A stretch of DNA of 64,000 nucleotides, from contig NZ_CP035730.1 in assembly GCF_012222305.1 (NCBI RefSeq), positions 2,507,501 through 2,571,500 on the forward strand, in the 5' to 3' direction. The notes beneath the pieces were generated by a model, which saw nothing but the letters and a program-made list of their open reading frames with translations, had not been told where the DNA came from and ran no database searches. The first letter of the stretch is position 1. Each line of letters opens with the position of its first letter. Of this stretch, positions 18,858 through 26,536 are shown piece after piece. The position numbers were made by a program, and so were the translations under genes. The stretch comes from Sulfolobus sp. S-194 (GTDB taxonomy: Archaea > Thermoproteota > Thermoprotei_A > Sulfolobales > Sulfolobaceae).

Positions 18858-19974
18858 AGACTTCAACAACTTCAGCTTCTTCAATGAGTTTTTCATATTC
18901 AGTATTTACTTGTTTTTCACTCTCTAATACTTCTTCTAAATTAGCACCTGTAGTCGACTTACTTGATATTGCACAATATTCTGGTAATTTTGATGAGTAC
19001 TCGTAAGTGCCCACTTTCCGTGCTAATTCTATGATTTCCTCTTTATCAAATCCTATAAGCGGTCTAAAGATTGGGATATTTATACCGAACTCTGTAACAA
19101 ATAAGTTTTTCATAGTTTGAGAAGAAACTTGCGATAATGACTCACCAGTAGTTACCGAATAAGCATTTATCTTCTTAGCAAGTAGTTCTGCAGTCCTATA
19201 CATTATGCGCTTTAGTACAACTACCCTAATATATTTTTTTACACCAGCTAATGCAGAAAGAACCTTAATTCCATCAATGAAATAAACCTTAATTTTATGA
19301 CCACTATTCCATTCAGATAATATCTTTACTTCATCTAACACTATCTTCTTGTGTAATTCTCCGCCTAGTTTAAAATTAAGCAAAGTTACTGATGAACCTC
19401 TTTTCATCATCATCCATGTAGCTATTGGAGAATCAAAACCTCCTGAAAATAACACGATAGTTCTACCGGTAGTTCCTATAGGTAATCCCTTGGCTCCTTC
19501 ATACACTTTATCATAAACATAAGCATAATCTTGCCTAATATCTACGTGTATCTCTATTTCTGGGTTTTCAAGATCAACTCCAGAAGAATAGGGATAGATA
19601 CTGCTTCCAATAACTTTTGCTGCGTCTAAACTGGTAAAGTTATGCTTACCAACTCTTTTAACCCTTATAGCAAATTTCTTTCCTTTTACCCTTTCAGCAT
19701 ACTTATTTTTTACAAAATCAACTATATCTTGTAATTTTGAAAAGGAAATTACATCGGCAGGAGAAAATGAAGCTATACCAAATACTTTATTTAACTTACT
19801 GAAATCTCCCTTAACATTTAAAATAATATAACCTTGATCAATATTAACCTCTTCTACATTTATGACATTCTTAATATTATTTATAAGTGCATGTTCAAAA
19901 TTTTTCCTTGATCTAGGAGATTTTATACCTATCTCTCCAGCTAGTCTAACAATAATTATCATTAAGTATATCAT
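18856..19974 (-). CDS. thiI: tRNA 4-thiouridine synthetase / thiazole sulfur protein ThiI
   Basis: 372 residues: an N-terminal ferredoxin-like domain, a THUMP domain (about 60-155, with FAIRVKRVGKHNF) and a PP-loop ATPase domain with LFSGGFDSPIATWMM (about 175-188). RPLIGFDKEEIIELARKVGTYE and the later LPEYCAISSKSTTGA give the C-terminal cysteine region; no rhodanese domain is present. It adenylates U8 of tRNA and inserts sulfur, and may feed thiamine thiazole synthesis. The first ATG lies shortly after the PAP2 stop; a second in-frame ATG four codons on is an alternative. Probably co-transcribed with the PAP2 gene. Confidence 0.93.
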   Translation of the reverse strand: MIYLMIIIVRLAGEIGIKSPRSRKNFEHALINNIKNVINVEEVNIDQGYIILNVKGDFSKLNKVFGIASFSPADVISFSKLQDIVDFVKNKYAERVKGKKFAIRVKRVGKHNFTSLDAAKVIGSSIYPYSSGVDLENPEIEIHVDIRQDYAYVYDKVYEGAKGLPIGTTGRTIVLFSGGFDSPIATWMMMKRGSSVTLLNFKLGGELHKKIVLDEVKILSEWNSGHKIKVYFIDGIKVLSALAGVKKYIRVVVLKRIMYRTAELLAKKINAYSVTTGESLSQVSSQTMKNLFVTEFGINIPIFRPLIGFDKEEIIELARKVGTYEYSSKLPEYCAISSKSTTGANLEEVLESEKQVNTEYEKLIEEAEVVEV

Positions 19975-19975
19975 C

Positions 19976-20587
19976 TCATGAAACTTTAAATAGCTTCTCT
20001 ATAGGTCTAAGTATTCCTCTACTTTCCATATCAACGGTAAAATAAGCTATCCAGGAACCTAATAGCCAACCACCCAGAATATCAATAGGCCAATGAACAC
20101 CAACATAAACTCTAGAATAAGATACTGTTAATGCTTCAATAATAAAGGGAATCCATAACCATCTAGGAGAAGTTTTGTATAATACTATAGCACCATCACC
20201 TACAATTAAAGCGTGACCGGAAGGATAACTATAATCGTGTGGAGGCGGAACTAAAAGGTCAGCATGTATATAATAGAAAGGCCTTAATTGAGCCATAATT
20301 ATTTTACTAGCTTCGCCTAGGATTATAGCTAAAATAAAGGAGGCAGCAAGTGTTATGGCAATCCTTCTAGTCCTTTTAAATATTAAAAGAATAGCAGTTA
20401 AAGGAATCCACACATATTCCCTCCCATACTTAGAAAAAAATACAAAGAAGGAATTCAGAAATATTATTTGGTGATAATTAATTATCTTAAAAAGTAGAAC
20501 ATTTAGAGGAAAATTATACTCTCCAGTAATTTTTAAATAAATTGAGAGAATAACAAAAATAAACAAAAGGTACCAATATTTACGCAT
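19976..20587 (-). CDS. PAP2-superfamily membrane phosphatase
   Basis: 203 residues and about six membrane helices. All three catalytic motifs are present: KIIMAQLRP (Lys95, Arg102), PSGH (122-125) and [12 protein letters not shown] (Arg159, His165, Asp169). It probably dephosphorylates a lipid phosphate or polyprenyl pyrophosphate at the outer face of the membrane. This ATG was preferred over one 24 codons upstream because TTTTATAA lies about 28 bases before it, predicting a leaderless mRNA. Substrate unknown; the dolichyl-PP recycling role seen in archaeal glycosylation is one option. Confidence 0.87.
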   Translation of the reverse strand: MRKYWYLLFIFVILSIYLKITGEYNFPLNVLLFKIINYHQIIFLNSFFVFFSKYGREYVWIPLTAILLIFKRTRRIAITLAASFILAIILGEASKIIMAQLRPFYYIHADLLVPPPHDYSYPSGHALIVGDGAIVLYKTSPRWLWIPFIIEALTVSYSRVYVGVHWPIDILGGWLLGSWIAYFTVDMESRGILRPIEKLFKVS

Positions 20588-20970
20588 ACTAAATAAGCTG
20601 AGAAAAAAGGTTATAAAATTATTACTAAGAACTATTAACGTTACCTTATTTCTATGCAATTTAGTAGTTAAGCTTTGTTAGCCGTAAGTAAACTCGTGAT
20701 ATTTTAGTTTACGATAAGTTTAGAAACGACTCTTTCTCAGAAAAATAGAAATACAATCAATAATTATGAAAAGAACACATATTAAGATAATAAAATCTGA
20801 AAACAACAAGATTAGTGCTATTAATAGTGAGAATTGTATAAACTTTTGGCAAACCAAAAAGAGGACTAACTCTACTTATCGTAAACTTATTAGTCTATAG
20901 ATTAAAAAGTCTTTGATACATGTTAAAGATATAAATTAAAATATTAAAGAGCGTGATTTAAAATAATTTT
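20588..20970. repeat. non-coding gap with a 14-bp inverted repeat enclosing a 44-codon ORF
   Basis: A perfect inverted repeat AGTTTACGATAAGT (20706-20719) and its complement (20874-20887) bound a 182-bp AT-rich segment. Inside it, an ATG at 20766 opens a 44-codon basic reading frame (MKRTHIKIIKSENNK at the start) that ends at 20900, just past the right arm. The layout recalls a small non-autonomous element with terminal repeats, but no target duplication was found and the short frame may be chance in AT-rich DNA. No other gene is seen in the gap. Confidence 0.4.
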
Positions 20971-21537
20971 ATGCTAATAGACGGAAAGAAGATAGATATT
21001 ATTAGAGCTAGAGAAGAGCATGCTGAGAATTTTTTTGAATATTTGCAGTCTTTAAGAGATGATCCGGACAATTATACTATAATCAGATATGAGGACGTAA
21101 AGTTAGAAAATATAAAGAAGATAAAGTGGGATGATAACCCATTATTCTTAGCAGTTGAGGAAAAGAAAGTTGTTGGTTCTGTCCAGTTAATAAGGGGAAA
21201 ATACTTCGGGTTAAATAAACAACCTCACGTTGCTGAAATTGCTTATTCTGTAGCTAAAGAATTTAGAGGCAAGGGATTAATTTATGCGTTAATATTTAAA
21301 GCCCTCGAGGAAATGCGTGGGATTAAGATCATAACTGCCTGGGTAGACGAGAGGAATTTAAGATCTCAGAGGCTATTGGAAAAGCTAGGTGCTAAAATGT
21401 TGGGTAAGATTAATTACTTTATCTACTCTTTAAGGGAGGGAATTTACGTTAATATGATGTTTTATTTAGGTGATAGAGAGGAAATGATGAGAAGGGCAAA
21501 AGAAGAGGCTAATAAAAAGGGCGTTAAAGAGTATTAA
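20971..21537 (+). CDS. GNAT-family N-acetyltransferase
   Basis: 188 residues. The acetyl-CoA binding motif A is EFRGKGLIYALIFKALEE (about 92-109), preceded by IAYSV and followed by WVDERNLRSQRLLEKLGAKMLG, the motif B pattern of GNAT enzymes. The C-terminal tail is charged (MMRRAKEEANKKG) and may be a small added helix. Substrate unknown. The gene sits alone between an inverted-repeat element and the int(N) remnant beside tRNA-Asn, so it could be cargo or neighbour of a past integration. Confidence 0.85.
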   Translation: MLIDGKKIDIIRAREEHAENFFEYLQSLRDDPDNYTIIRYEDVKLENIKKIKWDDNPLFLAVEEKKVVGSVQLIRGKYFGLNKQPHVAEIAYSVAKEFRGKGLIYALIFKALEEMRGIKIITAWVDERNLRSQRLLEKLGAKMLGKINYFIYSLREGIYVNMMFYLGDREEMMRRAKEEANKKGVKEY

Positions 21538-21784
21538 ATTAATGTGACCATAATAACATGAAGATAAATGAAAATTTTATGTAAGATTACTTCTTAAACA
21601 AAAATTAGTTCTTTTCCATATTAGATTTGATGATGTAAAAGGAGTAATTTTAACTTAAGGTGTTGAATATGAATTAAATAATAAGGTCACTAAGATATAT
21701 TTTGTAACTATAAATACGATTTCTTTCGTATTTACAAGATAAAGAATATATAGTATTTATGAGTAATTGAATTTTGGGAAATAG
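21538..21784. other. AT-rich non-coding stretch left of the int(N) remnant
   Basis: No gene is seen. All frames are interrupted. A segment near 21735-21755 (CGTATTTACAAGATAAAGAA) resembles part of the integrase remnant 105 bases further on (TATATTTACAAGATAGAGAA), which may be an imperfect duplication inside a decayed element. Confidence 0.3.
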
Positions 21785-22029
21785 TCTGATATAGGTTATA
21801 GAGTTTTCTCAACCGGGCAATATAACATTCGTCAAAGAGGTAAGAAGTATTATATTTACAAGATAGAGAAGGATTCAAAGAGTAGCTAAGTGAGCGTTAT
21901 ATAGGTCCTTTAGATAAGATTGTAGAATTTTACGTTAAAAATGGCGCCGCGGGCAGGACTCGAACCTGCGACCACCGGGTTAACAGCCCGGCGCTCTGCC
22001 AGCTGAGCTACCGCGGCACATATATATAA
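21785..22029 (+). pseudogene. decayed N-terminal half of an SSV-type integrase, int(N), ending in tRNA-Asn
   Basis: In one frame 21785-21886 encodes YRVFSTGQYNIRQRGKKYYI and YKIEKDS; after a single frameshift and stop, 21892-22029 encodes ERYIGPLDKIVEFYVK and then runs antisense through the tRNA (GAAGRTRTCDHRV). This is the layout of the SSV1 integrase N-terminus, whose [20 protein letters not shown] and VGPLADVVESYLK are followed by the attP read antisense to a tRNA. Integration of such elements splits the gene at the tRNA, leaving int(N) beside it. The frameshift and missing start show it is dead. The element body would have lain to the left. Confidence 0.75.
21942..22017 (-). tRNA. tRNA-Asn(GTT)
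   Basis: Minus strand folds into a full cloverleaf: acceptor GCCGCGG/CCGCGGC (ends 22017 and 21946), D arm with AGCTCAGCTGGCAGAGC, anticodon stem CCGGG around loop CTGTTAA, and T arm CGCAGGTTCGAGTCCTGCC. The anticodon is GTT. There is no intron. Discriminator G (21945) is followed by an encoded CCA (21944-21942). The 3' half is the likely attachment site of the integrated element represented by the overlapping int(N) fossil. Confidence 0.97.
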
Positions 22030-22328
22030 ATCATTTTGTCTTTTATGATTTTCGTTTGTCAATGTTTTGTTGAATCCTCAAATTTTCTCAGATACTAGGA
22101 TAATCAGTTTTTGTTAAATTCAAAAATCAAGCGTTGATTTAAAAGTAAGGTTCAGTTTGTTTCTATTAGAATTCAAGTAATCCAAGAAGTATTTTGTTAA
22201 TAATTGTTGATTTAATTCAATATAAGGTCTTTATTTTATTAGCCTTCTCTATATCGGATATTTGGAACTTCTCTATAAAATAGCTCTTTCTCATTTTTCA
22301 GCACTAAAGGCAAATCTCTGTGAAAAGC
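22030..22328. other. non-coding gap upstream of tRNA-Asn
   Basis: AT-rich, no open frame of note and no box motifs. ATTTATATATATG (read on the minus strand) lies just outside the tRNA 5' end and an ATAAAAGA about 28 bases out is the better-spaced candidate for the tRNA promoter. Nothing else is seen. Confidence 0.35.
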
Positions 22329-22937
22329 TTAATTAATTAATACTATAACATATTGTATTTCAAAGTATTTTGTATCCCAAATAGGGAGTAAAATAAGTGT
22401 TCCAGGCTTTACATTTCCTACATGTGCGGTTACGTTATATACTATGAAGTTATTTAATGATTGATTAAGTTGAACTACGTTAAAGTTATATATATAATCA
22501 CCTATCTGATCTGTATAAATTGAATCGTTATATAATCTATAATATGACATGTTAAAATATAATTTAAATGATATAGTCGAATTAGGTAAAGTGACTATGA
22601 AGTTCGGTTGGATAAAGAATACGTTTTTTTCTTGTGATAGTGGTGATAAAAATTCTTGTTCTTGGTTAGCCTCATAACTAACATTTAGTGTCAGTATATT
22701 ATTATTAAGACTAGCTAATACTGCACTTACAGATTTAGTATAATTAACATTACTTAATACATATACTGGTGGCATTTTATTATTTTCAATTTCTCCATTA
22801 TTCTTTTGTACTATAATCTTATTAGAAGAATAAGTCCCATAATAACCATAATAATATGAGGTAGCATAAAGCACGATAAATGCTATCATTAGAGAAAATA
22901 ATACGCCGGCTATAGCGGCGACTAACAATTTATTCAT
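22329..22937 (-). CDS. exported membrane-anchored protein of unknown function
   Basis: 202 residues. One N-terminal membrane helix (about 4-28) is followed by an extracellular beta-rich domain with many N-glycosylation sequons (NYT, NVS, NST, NMS, NQS, NVT). No family is recognised. It starts 85 bases from the divergent gene for a membrane-bound HTH protein, so the pair may form a sensor-output unit; this is inference from position only. Tyr-rich SYYYGYYGTYSS after the helix is low complexity. Confidence 0.6.
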   Translation of the reverse strand: MNKLLVAAIAGVLFSLMIAFIVLYATSYYYGYYGTYSSNKIIVQKNNGEIENNKMPPVYVLSNVNYTKSVSAVLASLNNNILTLNVSYEANQEQEFLSPLSQEKNVFFIQPNFIVTLPNSTISFKLYFNMSYYRLYNDSIYTDQIGDYIYNFNVVQLNQSLNNFIVYNVTAHVGNVKPGTLILLPIWDTKYFEIQYVIVLIN

Positions 22938-23022
22938 ATGTTAGTTTTATGTTTGAAATACTTTAAATAACTATTCCAATCATCAAGGAAAATTTTATTT
23001 TAGGATAATATGACATAAATAT

Positions 23023-23448
23023 ATGGAATTAGAGTTATCGCCGCCAACTAAAAGAGTTTATTATTATCTGTTAAAGAAGAAAGAGGCTACGTTGAGACAA
23101 ATTCAGGAAGATCTTGGTTTTGCTTCAGTAAGTGCGGTGAGATATCACGTAAAGAAGCTCGTGGAATACGGTCTAGTTAAAGAAACATTTGATGGGAAAT
23201 ATGCTATTAATAAAATAATCTTAGATGATGATTATATAGTAATTTTCAATAATATTTTACCTAAAAGTATATTCTTTTCCTCATTCTTTTTAACCTCTAC
23301 TATTCTTATTATTCTTCTTATGTTCTCTCATCCATTTGCTATGGAAGTATTTGCTTCTCTAATTAGTTTTGTGGCTAGTGGTATATTTCTTTTAGATGCT
23401 ATTAAGAGATATCTTAGATTTGAAAGGACCATAAAGAGCGGAGAGTAA
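23023..23448 (+). CDS. membrane-anchored winged-helix transcription factor
   Basis: 141 residues. Residues about 5-62 form an HTH (ATLRQIQEDLGFASVSAVRYHVKKLVEYGLVKE) of the ArsR/MarR-like type; residues about 82-125 form two membrane helices (FFLTSTILIILLMFS and FASLISFVASGIFLL), ending in a basic tail. This is a one-component regulator tethered to the membrane, a type common in Sulfolobales. Ligand and targets unknown; the divergent exported protein gene is the obvious candidate target. Confidence 0.82.
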   Translation: MELELSPPTKRVYYYLLKKKEATLRQIQEDLGFASVSAVRYHVKKLVEYGLVKETFDGKYAINKIILDDDYIVIFNNILPKSIFFSSFFLTSTILIILLMFSHPFAMEVFASLISFVASGIFLLDAIKRYLRFERTIKSGE

Positions 23449-23478
23449 TTTTATTAATTTTAAAAATAACTAAATATT

Positions 23479-23847
23479 ATGTCTCAACAATTTAATCCAA
23501 TTGAAGTAGCAAGACTTCCCTATACTAAAAGAAATGAAATATTAAATTCAACGTTACAATTTTTGCTCTCATTAGATGAGAATACTATAGTCAAAACACT
23601 CACAGATGTTCTTACTGTTTTAGCTTCAAAAGCTACTGATGAAGAGTATAAAAATTGGTGTGATAGCATGTTAAGGTTAGTTTCTATGCATGATGATAAA
23701 GTAATTAAGGCTATAGTAGCACTGAGAATGAAGGCTGTAAGTAATTTACCAAAGAATTTGGCTGAGAGAGATAGTAAAATATTAAATGAAGTATTAAGCA
23801 ATTTAGATCCTTCAGTCAGAGAAAAAATAGTTAAAAATATTAAATAA
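23479..23847 (+). CDS. hypothetical alpha-helical protein
   Basis: 122 residues, predicted almost wholly helical, no membrane segment, no known motif. A single cysteine occurs (NWCDSML). It follows the HTH gene by 30 bases in the same direction but has a T/A-rich promoter-like gap, so operon membership is uncertain. I do not recognise the family; the sequence composition is like its neighbours. Confidence 0.6.
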   Translation: MSQQFNPIEVARLPYTKRNEILNSTLQFLLSLDENTIVKTLTDVLTVLASKATDEEYKNWCDSMLRLVSMHDDKVIKAIVALRMKAVSNLPKNLAERDSKILNEVLSNLDPSVREKIVKNIK

Positions 23848-23899
23848 TCAGCCGGGGATATTCTACTCATCTATCATTACATCGACCTTCATCATAATC
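23844..23899 (-). ncRNA. C/D-box guide sRNA candidate overlapping an aldolase stop codon
   Basis: On the minus strand: box C ATGATGA (23889-23895, containing the TGA stop of the aldolase gene), 11-nt guide (23878-23888), D' ATGA (23874-23877, one mismatch), C' TAGATGA (23867-23873), guide (23852-23866) and perfect D CTGA (23848-23851). The guide next to D ends ATATCCCCGG; its complement CCGGGGATA matches, as I remember it, the conserved 23S peptidyl-transferase segment around E. coli 2442-2450, which would place methylation at about G2446. That match is from memory. Confidence 0.6.
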
Positions 23900-24749
23900 C
23901 TAACTCTTTTAGTACACCGTATATTAAAGAATTTCCATCGACACTCTCTTGTAAAGGACTCCTAACTTTGCCGACATATATACCTCTATATTTTAATCCA
24001 TTTTTTAGTGTTGAGGGATAGTCTCCAATCATTATAGCTTTATTAATTTTTTCAACCATTTTTTGTATTTTCAAGGCTTCAGTTAAATTTCCATTCTTAA
24101 GGAGTTCATATTCTTTAACTACTAGCTCTGGTGCCATATTTGCTACTGCTGACACTAAACCATCTCCGCCAGCTAAATAGGATTCTAAAAATAATTCATC
24201 ATTTCCGATAAGCAAACTAAATTCTTTGTTTATCTCTTTTAAAGAAATGAGATTCTTAAAACTTACTAAATCATTAGTAGTATATTTCATTCCTTGTATT
24301 ATTCCTTCTTCTACTAATTTCTTTATTACATCTTCAGTTATTTGATAAGAATTTTGAGGATAATAATACATATTTAATGGGATTCCTAGCCTAGATAAAT
24401 CCTCGAAATACTTTATTATCCCTTTTTCTGATGGTTTATGATATAAGGGTGGTAAGCTTGCCATTTCTTCAAAGCCTAAATCTACTACAATCTTAGCTAA
24501 TTTTAATGCGTTATAAGTTGAGTTTTCGGTCACGTTAACTATTCCGTTATTTGTAATATCTGCTAACTTCTTTAGAAATGTTACTTTTTCTTCAAATGAT
24601 AACATATTAAACTCTCCTGTACTACCTAGCACAAAGAAATGTTCTATTCCATTTCGTTTCAAGAATTGCATGTATGTTTCTAATGAGTCTAGGTCTAGCT
24701 CTTCATTCTCTTTAAAAGGTGTAACTATGGCTGGAATAACTCCTTTCAT
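23892..24749 (-). CDS. DHDPS/KDG-aldolase superfamily class I aldolase
   Basis: 285 residues, a TIM barrel of the DapA/NAL type. GSTGEFNMLS (42-51) binds the carboxylate of the pyruvate unit, YYYPQNSY holds the catalytic Tyr (128-130), and the Schiff-base lysine is Lys155 in QGMKYTTND; the family GNDELFL segment follows. The specificity is not obvious: it is not a close match to the Sulfolobus KDG/KDPG aldolase I remember, so an alternative 2-keto-3-deoxy acid or another hydroxy-acid substrate is possible. It stands alone on the minus strand, divergent from a DtxR-type regulator gene. Confidence 0.8.
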   Translation of the reverse strand: MKGVIPAIVTPFKENEELDLDSLETYMQFLKRNGIEHFFVLGSTGEFNMLSFEEKVTFLKKLADITNNGIVNVTENSTYNALKLAKIVVDLGFEEMASLPPLYHKPSEKGIIKYFEDLSRLGIPLNMYYYPQNSYQITEDVIKKLVEEGIIQGMKYTTNDLVSFKNLISLKEINKEFSLLIGNDELFLESYLAGGDGLVSAVANMAPELVVKEYELLKNGNLTEALKIQKMVEKINKAIMIGDYPSTLKNGLKYRGIYVGKVRSPLQESVDGNSLIYGVLKELGL

Positions 24750-24794
24750 TTGGTCACCTAAGTTTTATATAGTTTTGTAGGAAATATTCTTATT

Positions 24795-25190
24795 GTGAAA
24801 CTATCAAGACGCGAGCTCTCATATTTATTGTCAGTAAAGAAATATAATGATGAAGGGAAGCCAGCAAAATTGTCATGGATTTCTAAAGATTTAAATGTAA
24901 GTGTAGCTAGTGCTTACGAAGAGATTTCGCATTTAGAGAGTAAAGGATTTTTAAAGAAATCTGACAAAGGTATCTTTATCACTGATAATGGAAAAAGAGC
25001 AATTGATTCTCTTTTGAGAGCTCATAGAGTTATTGAGACGTTCTTAGTTAAAATTGGTTTATCACCAGATCAAGCATGTAATTATACTAAGCAGTTTGAC
25101 TACTCTGTACCGGATGAAGTTATAGAAAGAATTTATGAATATCTTGGTAAGCCAGAGAAATGCCCACATGGTGAAAATATTCCCTATTAA
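24795..25190 (+). CDS. DtxR/MntR-family metal-dependent regulator
   Basis: 131 residues from a GTG start. The winged helix (about 5-65) has SWISKDLNVSVASAYEEISHLESKGFL, then the dimer/metal domain shows AHRVIETFLVKIGLSPDQA and ends KPEKCPHGENIPY, the metal-site sequence of the family. The SH3-like third domain is absent, as in short MntR forms. The metal (Fe or Mn) is not determined. The divergent aldolase gene starts 45 bases away and the TauE permease lies downstream. Confidence 0.88.
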   Translation: MKLSRRELSYLLSVKKYNDEGKPAKLSWISKDLNVSVASAYEEISHLESKGFLKKSDKGIFITDNGKRAIDSLLRAHRVIETFLVKIGLSPDQACNYTKQFDYSVPDEVIERIYEYLGKPEKCPHGENIPY

Positions 25191-25245
25191 CAAGTTAATT
25201 TTGATTAAACAAAACTTTTTAAACTAAAAATAAAAAATATAACTC

Positions 25246-26091
25246 ATGCTTGAGTTAACGTTTTTGCAATATGTTTTGTCAATCATTGCGGGCTTTTTAG
25301 TGGGTTTCAGTCTAGGGCTAATAGGTGGAGGAGGATCAATTTTAGCTATACCACTTTTATTATATTTCGTTGGTTTGGCTTATTTACCTGGTGTTAATAA
25401 AAACTATATTGATCATCTAGTGATAGGCACTACTGCTCTAGCTGTTGGTTTAAATGCATATATAAATGCTTTCATCCATTGGAAAAAAGGAAATGTTAGA
25501 ATCTTAGAAGGTATTTTTTTCACTTTACCAGGAATTTTAGGAACTTACGTCGGTGCCAGAGTTGGGTTAGTAGTTCATGGAGGGCTTTTACTATTTTTGT
25601 TCGGAATTCTGATGATAGTAATAGCTGTTATGGTTTTTAGAGGAAAAGATAGACCAGCTATTTCCAAAACTTATCCTAATGGAGAACCTACTAAAGGGCT
25701 TTTGCAAAGAGTAAAATTGCAAAGAATTATTCCTATAGGATTCTTAGTTGGTTTCGCGTCTGGCTTTTTTGGTATAGGTGGAGGATTTTTAATTGTTCCT
25801 GGTTTACTATTTAGTACTGGAATATGTATGATAAAAGCTGTAGGAACTTCTTTAATCTCAGTAGGAACTTTTGGAGTTACTGGTGCTTTAACTTATGCAT
25901 TAGCTGGTGAAATTGATCCAATAATTAGTATCTTATATCTACTCGGGGGTATTGCAGGTGGATATGTCGGTGCTAAGATTGCATCTAGCATGCCTAGAGG
26001 AATGTTAAGAAAAGTTTTTGCAATAATAATAATTGCGGTAGCTATCTATATAATGTATCAAAATTATTATGCAATCGCGTCAATAATTTAG
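25246..26091 (+). CDS. TauE/SafE-family anion permease
   Basis: 281 residues with eight predicted membrane helices in two repeats, each opening with the family motif GFSLGLIGGGGSILAIPLL and GFASGFFGIGGGFLIVPGLL. Members export sulfite or carry sulfonates and related anions. A sulfur-compound role would suit a sulfur-oxidising archaeon but is inferred from family only. The 3' end overlaps the next convergent gene by 12 bases. Confidence 0.9.
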   Translation: MLELTFLQYVLSIIAGFLVGFSLGLIGGGGSILAIPLLLYFVGLAYLPGVNKNYIDHLVIGTTALAVGLNAYINAFIHWKKGNVRILEGIFFTLPGILGTYVGARVGLVVHGGLLLFLFGILMIVIAVMVFRGKDRPAISKTYPNGEPTKGLLQRVKLQRIIPIGFLVGFASGFFGIGGGFLIVPGLLFSTGICMIKAVGTSLISVGTFGVTGALTYALAGEIDPIISILYLLGGIAGGYVGAKIASSMPRGMLRKVFAIIIIAVAIYIMYQNYYAIASII

Positions 26092-26376
26092 CATTTCCTT
26101 ATATAGTTGATTTATTTTTTCTTCGATTTTTTTCTCTATTAATTGTAGTTTTTCCTTTGTTTTTATATAATCTTCATTTTTGACATATTTTTTAACTTCT
26201 TCTATATCATTTTTCAGCTCTTCGTCTTTTAAATTCCATAAACCAGATAATTCTTTATCTATCCAAGAGAAAATGCTTCTTTCTTTTCTTTCGTTAATGT
26301 GTAATACCACTTTTTCTATTGAAGTTTTTATTAAAATTAAATCTTGTAGCTGAAAATATTTTTTGTTTACAGACAT
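26080..26376 (-). CDS. hypothetical charged coiled-coil protein
   Basis: 98 residues, very rich in Lys and Glu, with a helical heptad-like C-terminal half (DIEEVKKYVKNEDYIKTKEK onward). No recognised family and no membrane segment. It overlaps the TauE gene end by 12 bases and its upstream region is the promoter region of the H/ACA-C/D guide RNA locus on the opposite strand. The protein is plausibly real because the frame is long for its composition, but support is limited. Confidence 0.5.
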   Translation of the reverse strand: MSVNKKYFQLQDLILIKTSIEKVVLHINERKERSIFSWIDKELSGLWNLKDEELKNDIEEVKKYVKNEDYIKTKEKLQLIEKKIEEKINQLYKEMLNY

Positions 26377-26413
26377 TAAAGTTAATATTTACTTCGAAGA
26401 TTAAAATATTAAA

Positions 26414-26482
26414 TACCCCCACTCTCCTCCGGGATCTGAGTCTATGGTTATGCGATGAGGATCCTCAGCCGAGTGGGGGACA
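26414..26482 (+). ncRNA. H/ACA guide sRNA candidate
   Basis: A 9-bp lower stem (26416-26424 with 26471-26479) encloses a pocket (26425-26431 and 26465-26470), a 5-bp upper stem GGATC/GATCC (26432-26436 with 26460-26464) and an apical loop with TGAG and CGATGAG elements fit for a K-turn or K-loop. ACA (26480-26482) follows the lower stem directly. The upper stem lies 15 nt from ACA, inside the 14-16 nt rule for H/ACA pseudouridine guides. TTAATATTTA (26383-26392) is a well-placed promoter for a start near 26414. The segment is strongly GC-rich against its surroundings. Confidence 0.75.
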
Positions 26483-26536
26483 AATGATGATGCCGACATA
26501 GACTGAAGAATGAGGAGGGGTCGATTTACTGATGGA
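26480..26536 (+). ncRNA. C/D-box guide sRNA candidate fused to the H/ACA RNA
   Basis: Directly after the ACA: box C ATGATGA (26484-26490), 12-nt guide TGCCGACATAGA (26491-26502), D' CTGA (26503-26506), C' TGAGGA (26511-26516, one mismatch), 12-nt guide GGGGTCGATTTA (26517-26528) and D CTGA (26529-26532). Its last box shares the A of the ATG of the uracil-DNA glycosylase gene. Two perfect 12-nt guides and three perfect boxes make this one of the strongest candidates. It would be cut from the same transcript as the H/ACA RNA. Confidence 0.78.

Noticed and set aside
26319-26501. 60-codon plus-strand open frame before the uracil-DNA glycosylase gene
   Set aside because: It runs antisense to a charged hypothetical gene and then across the H/ACA and C/D guide RNA structures; its codons follow the RNA helices, not a protein pattern.
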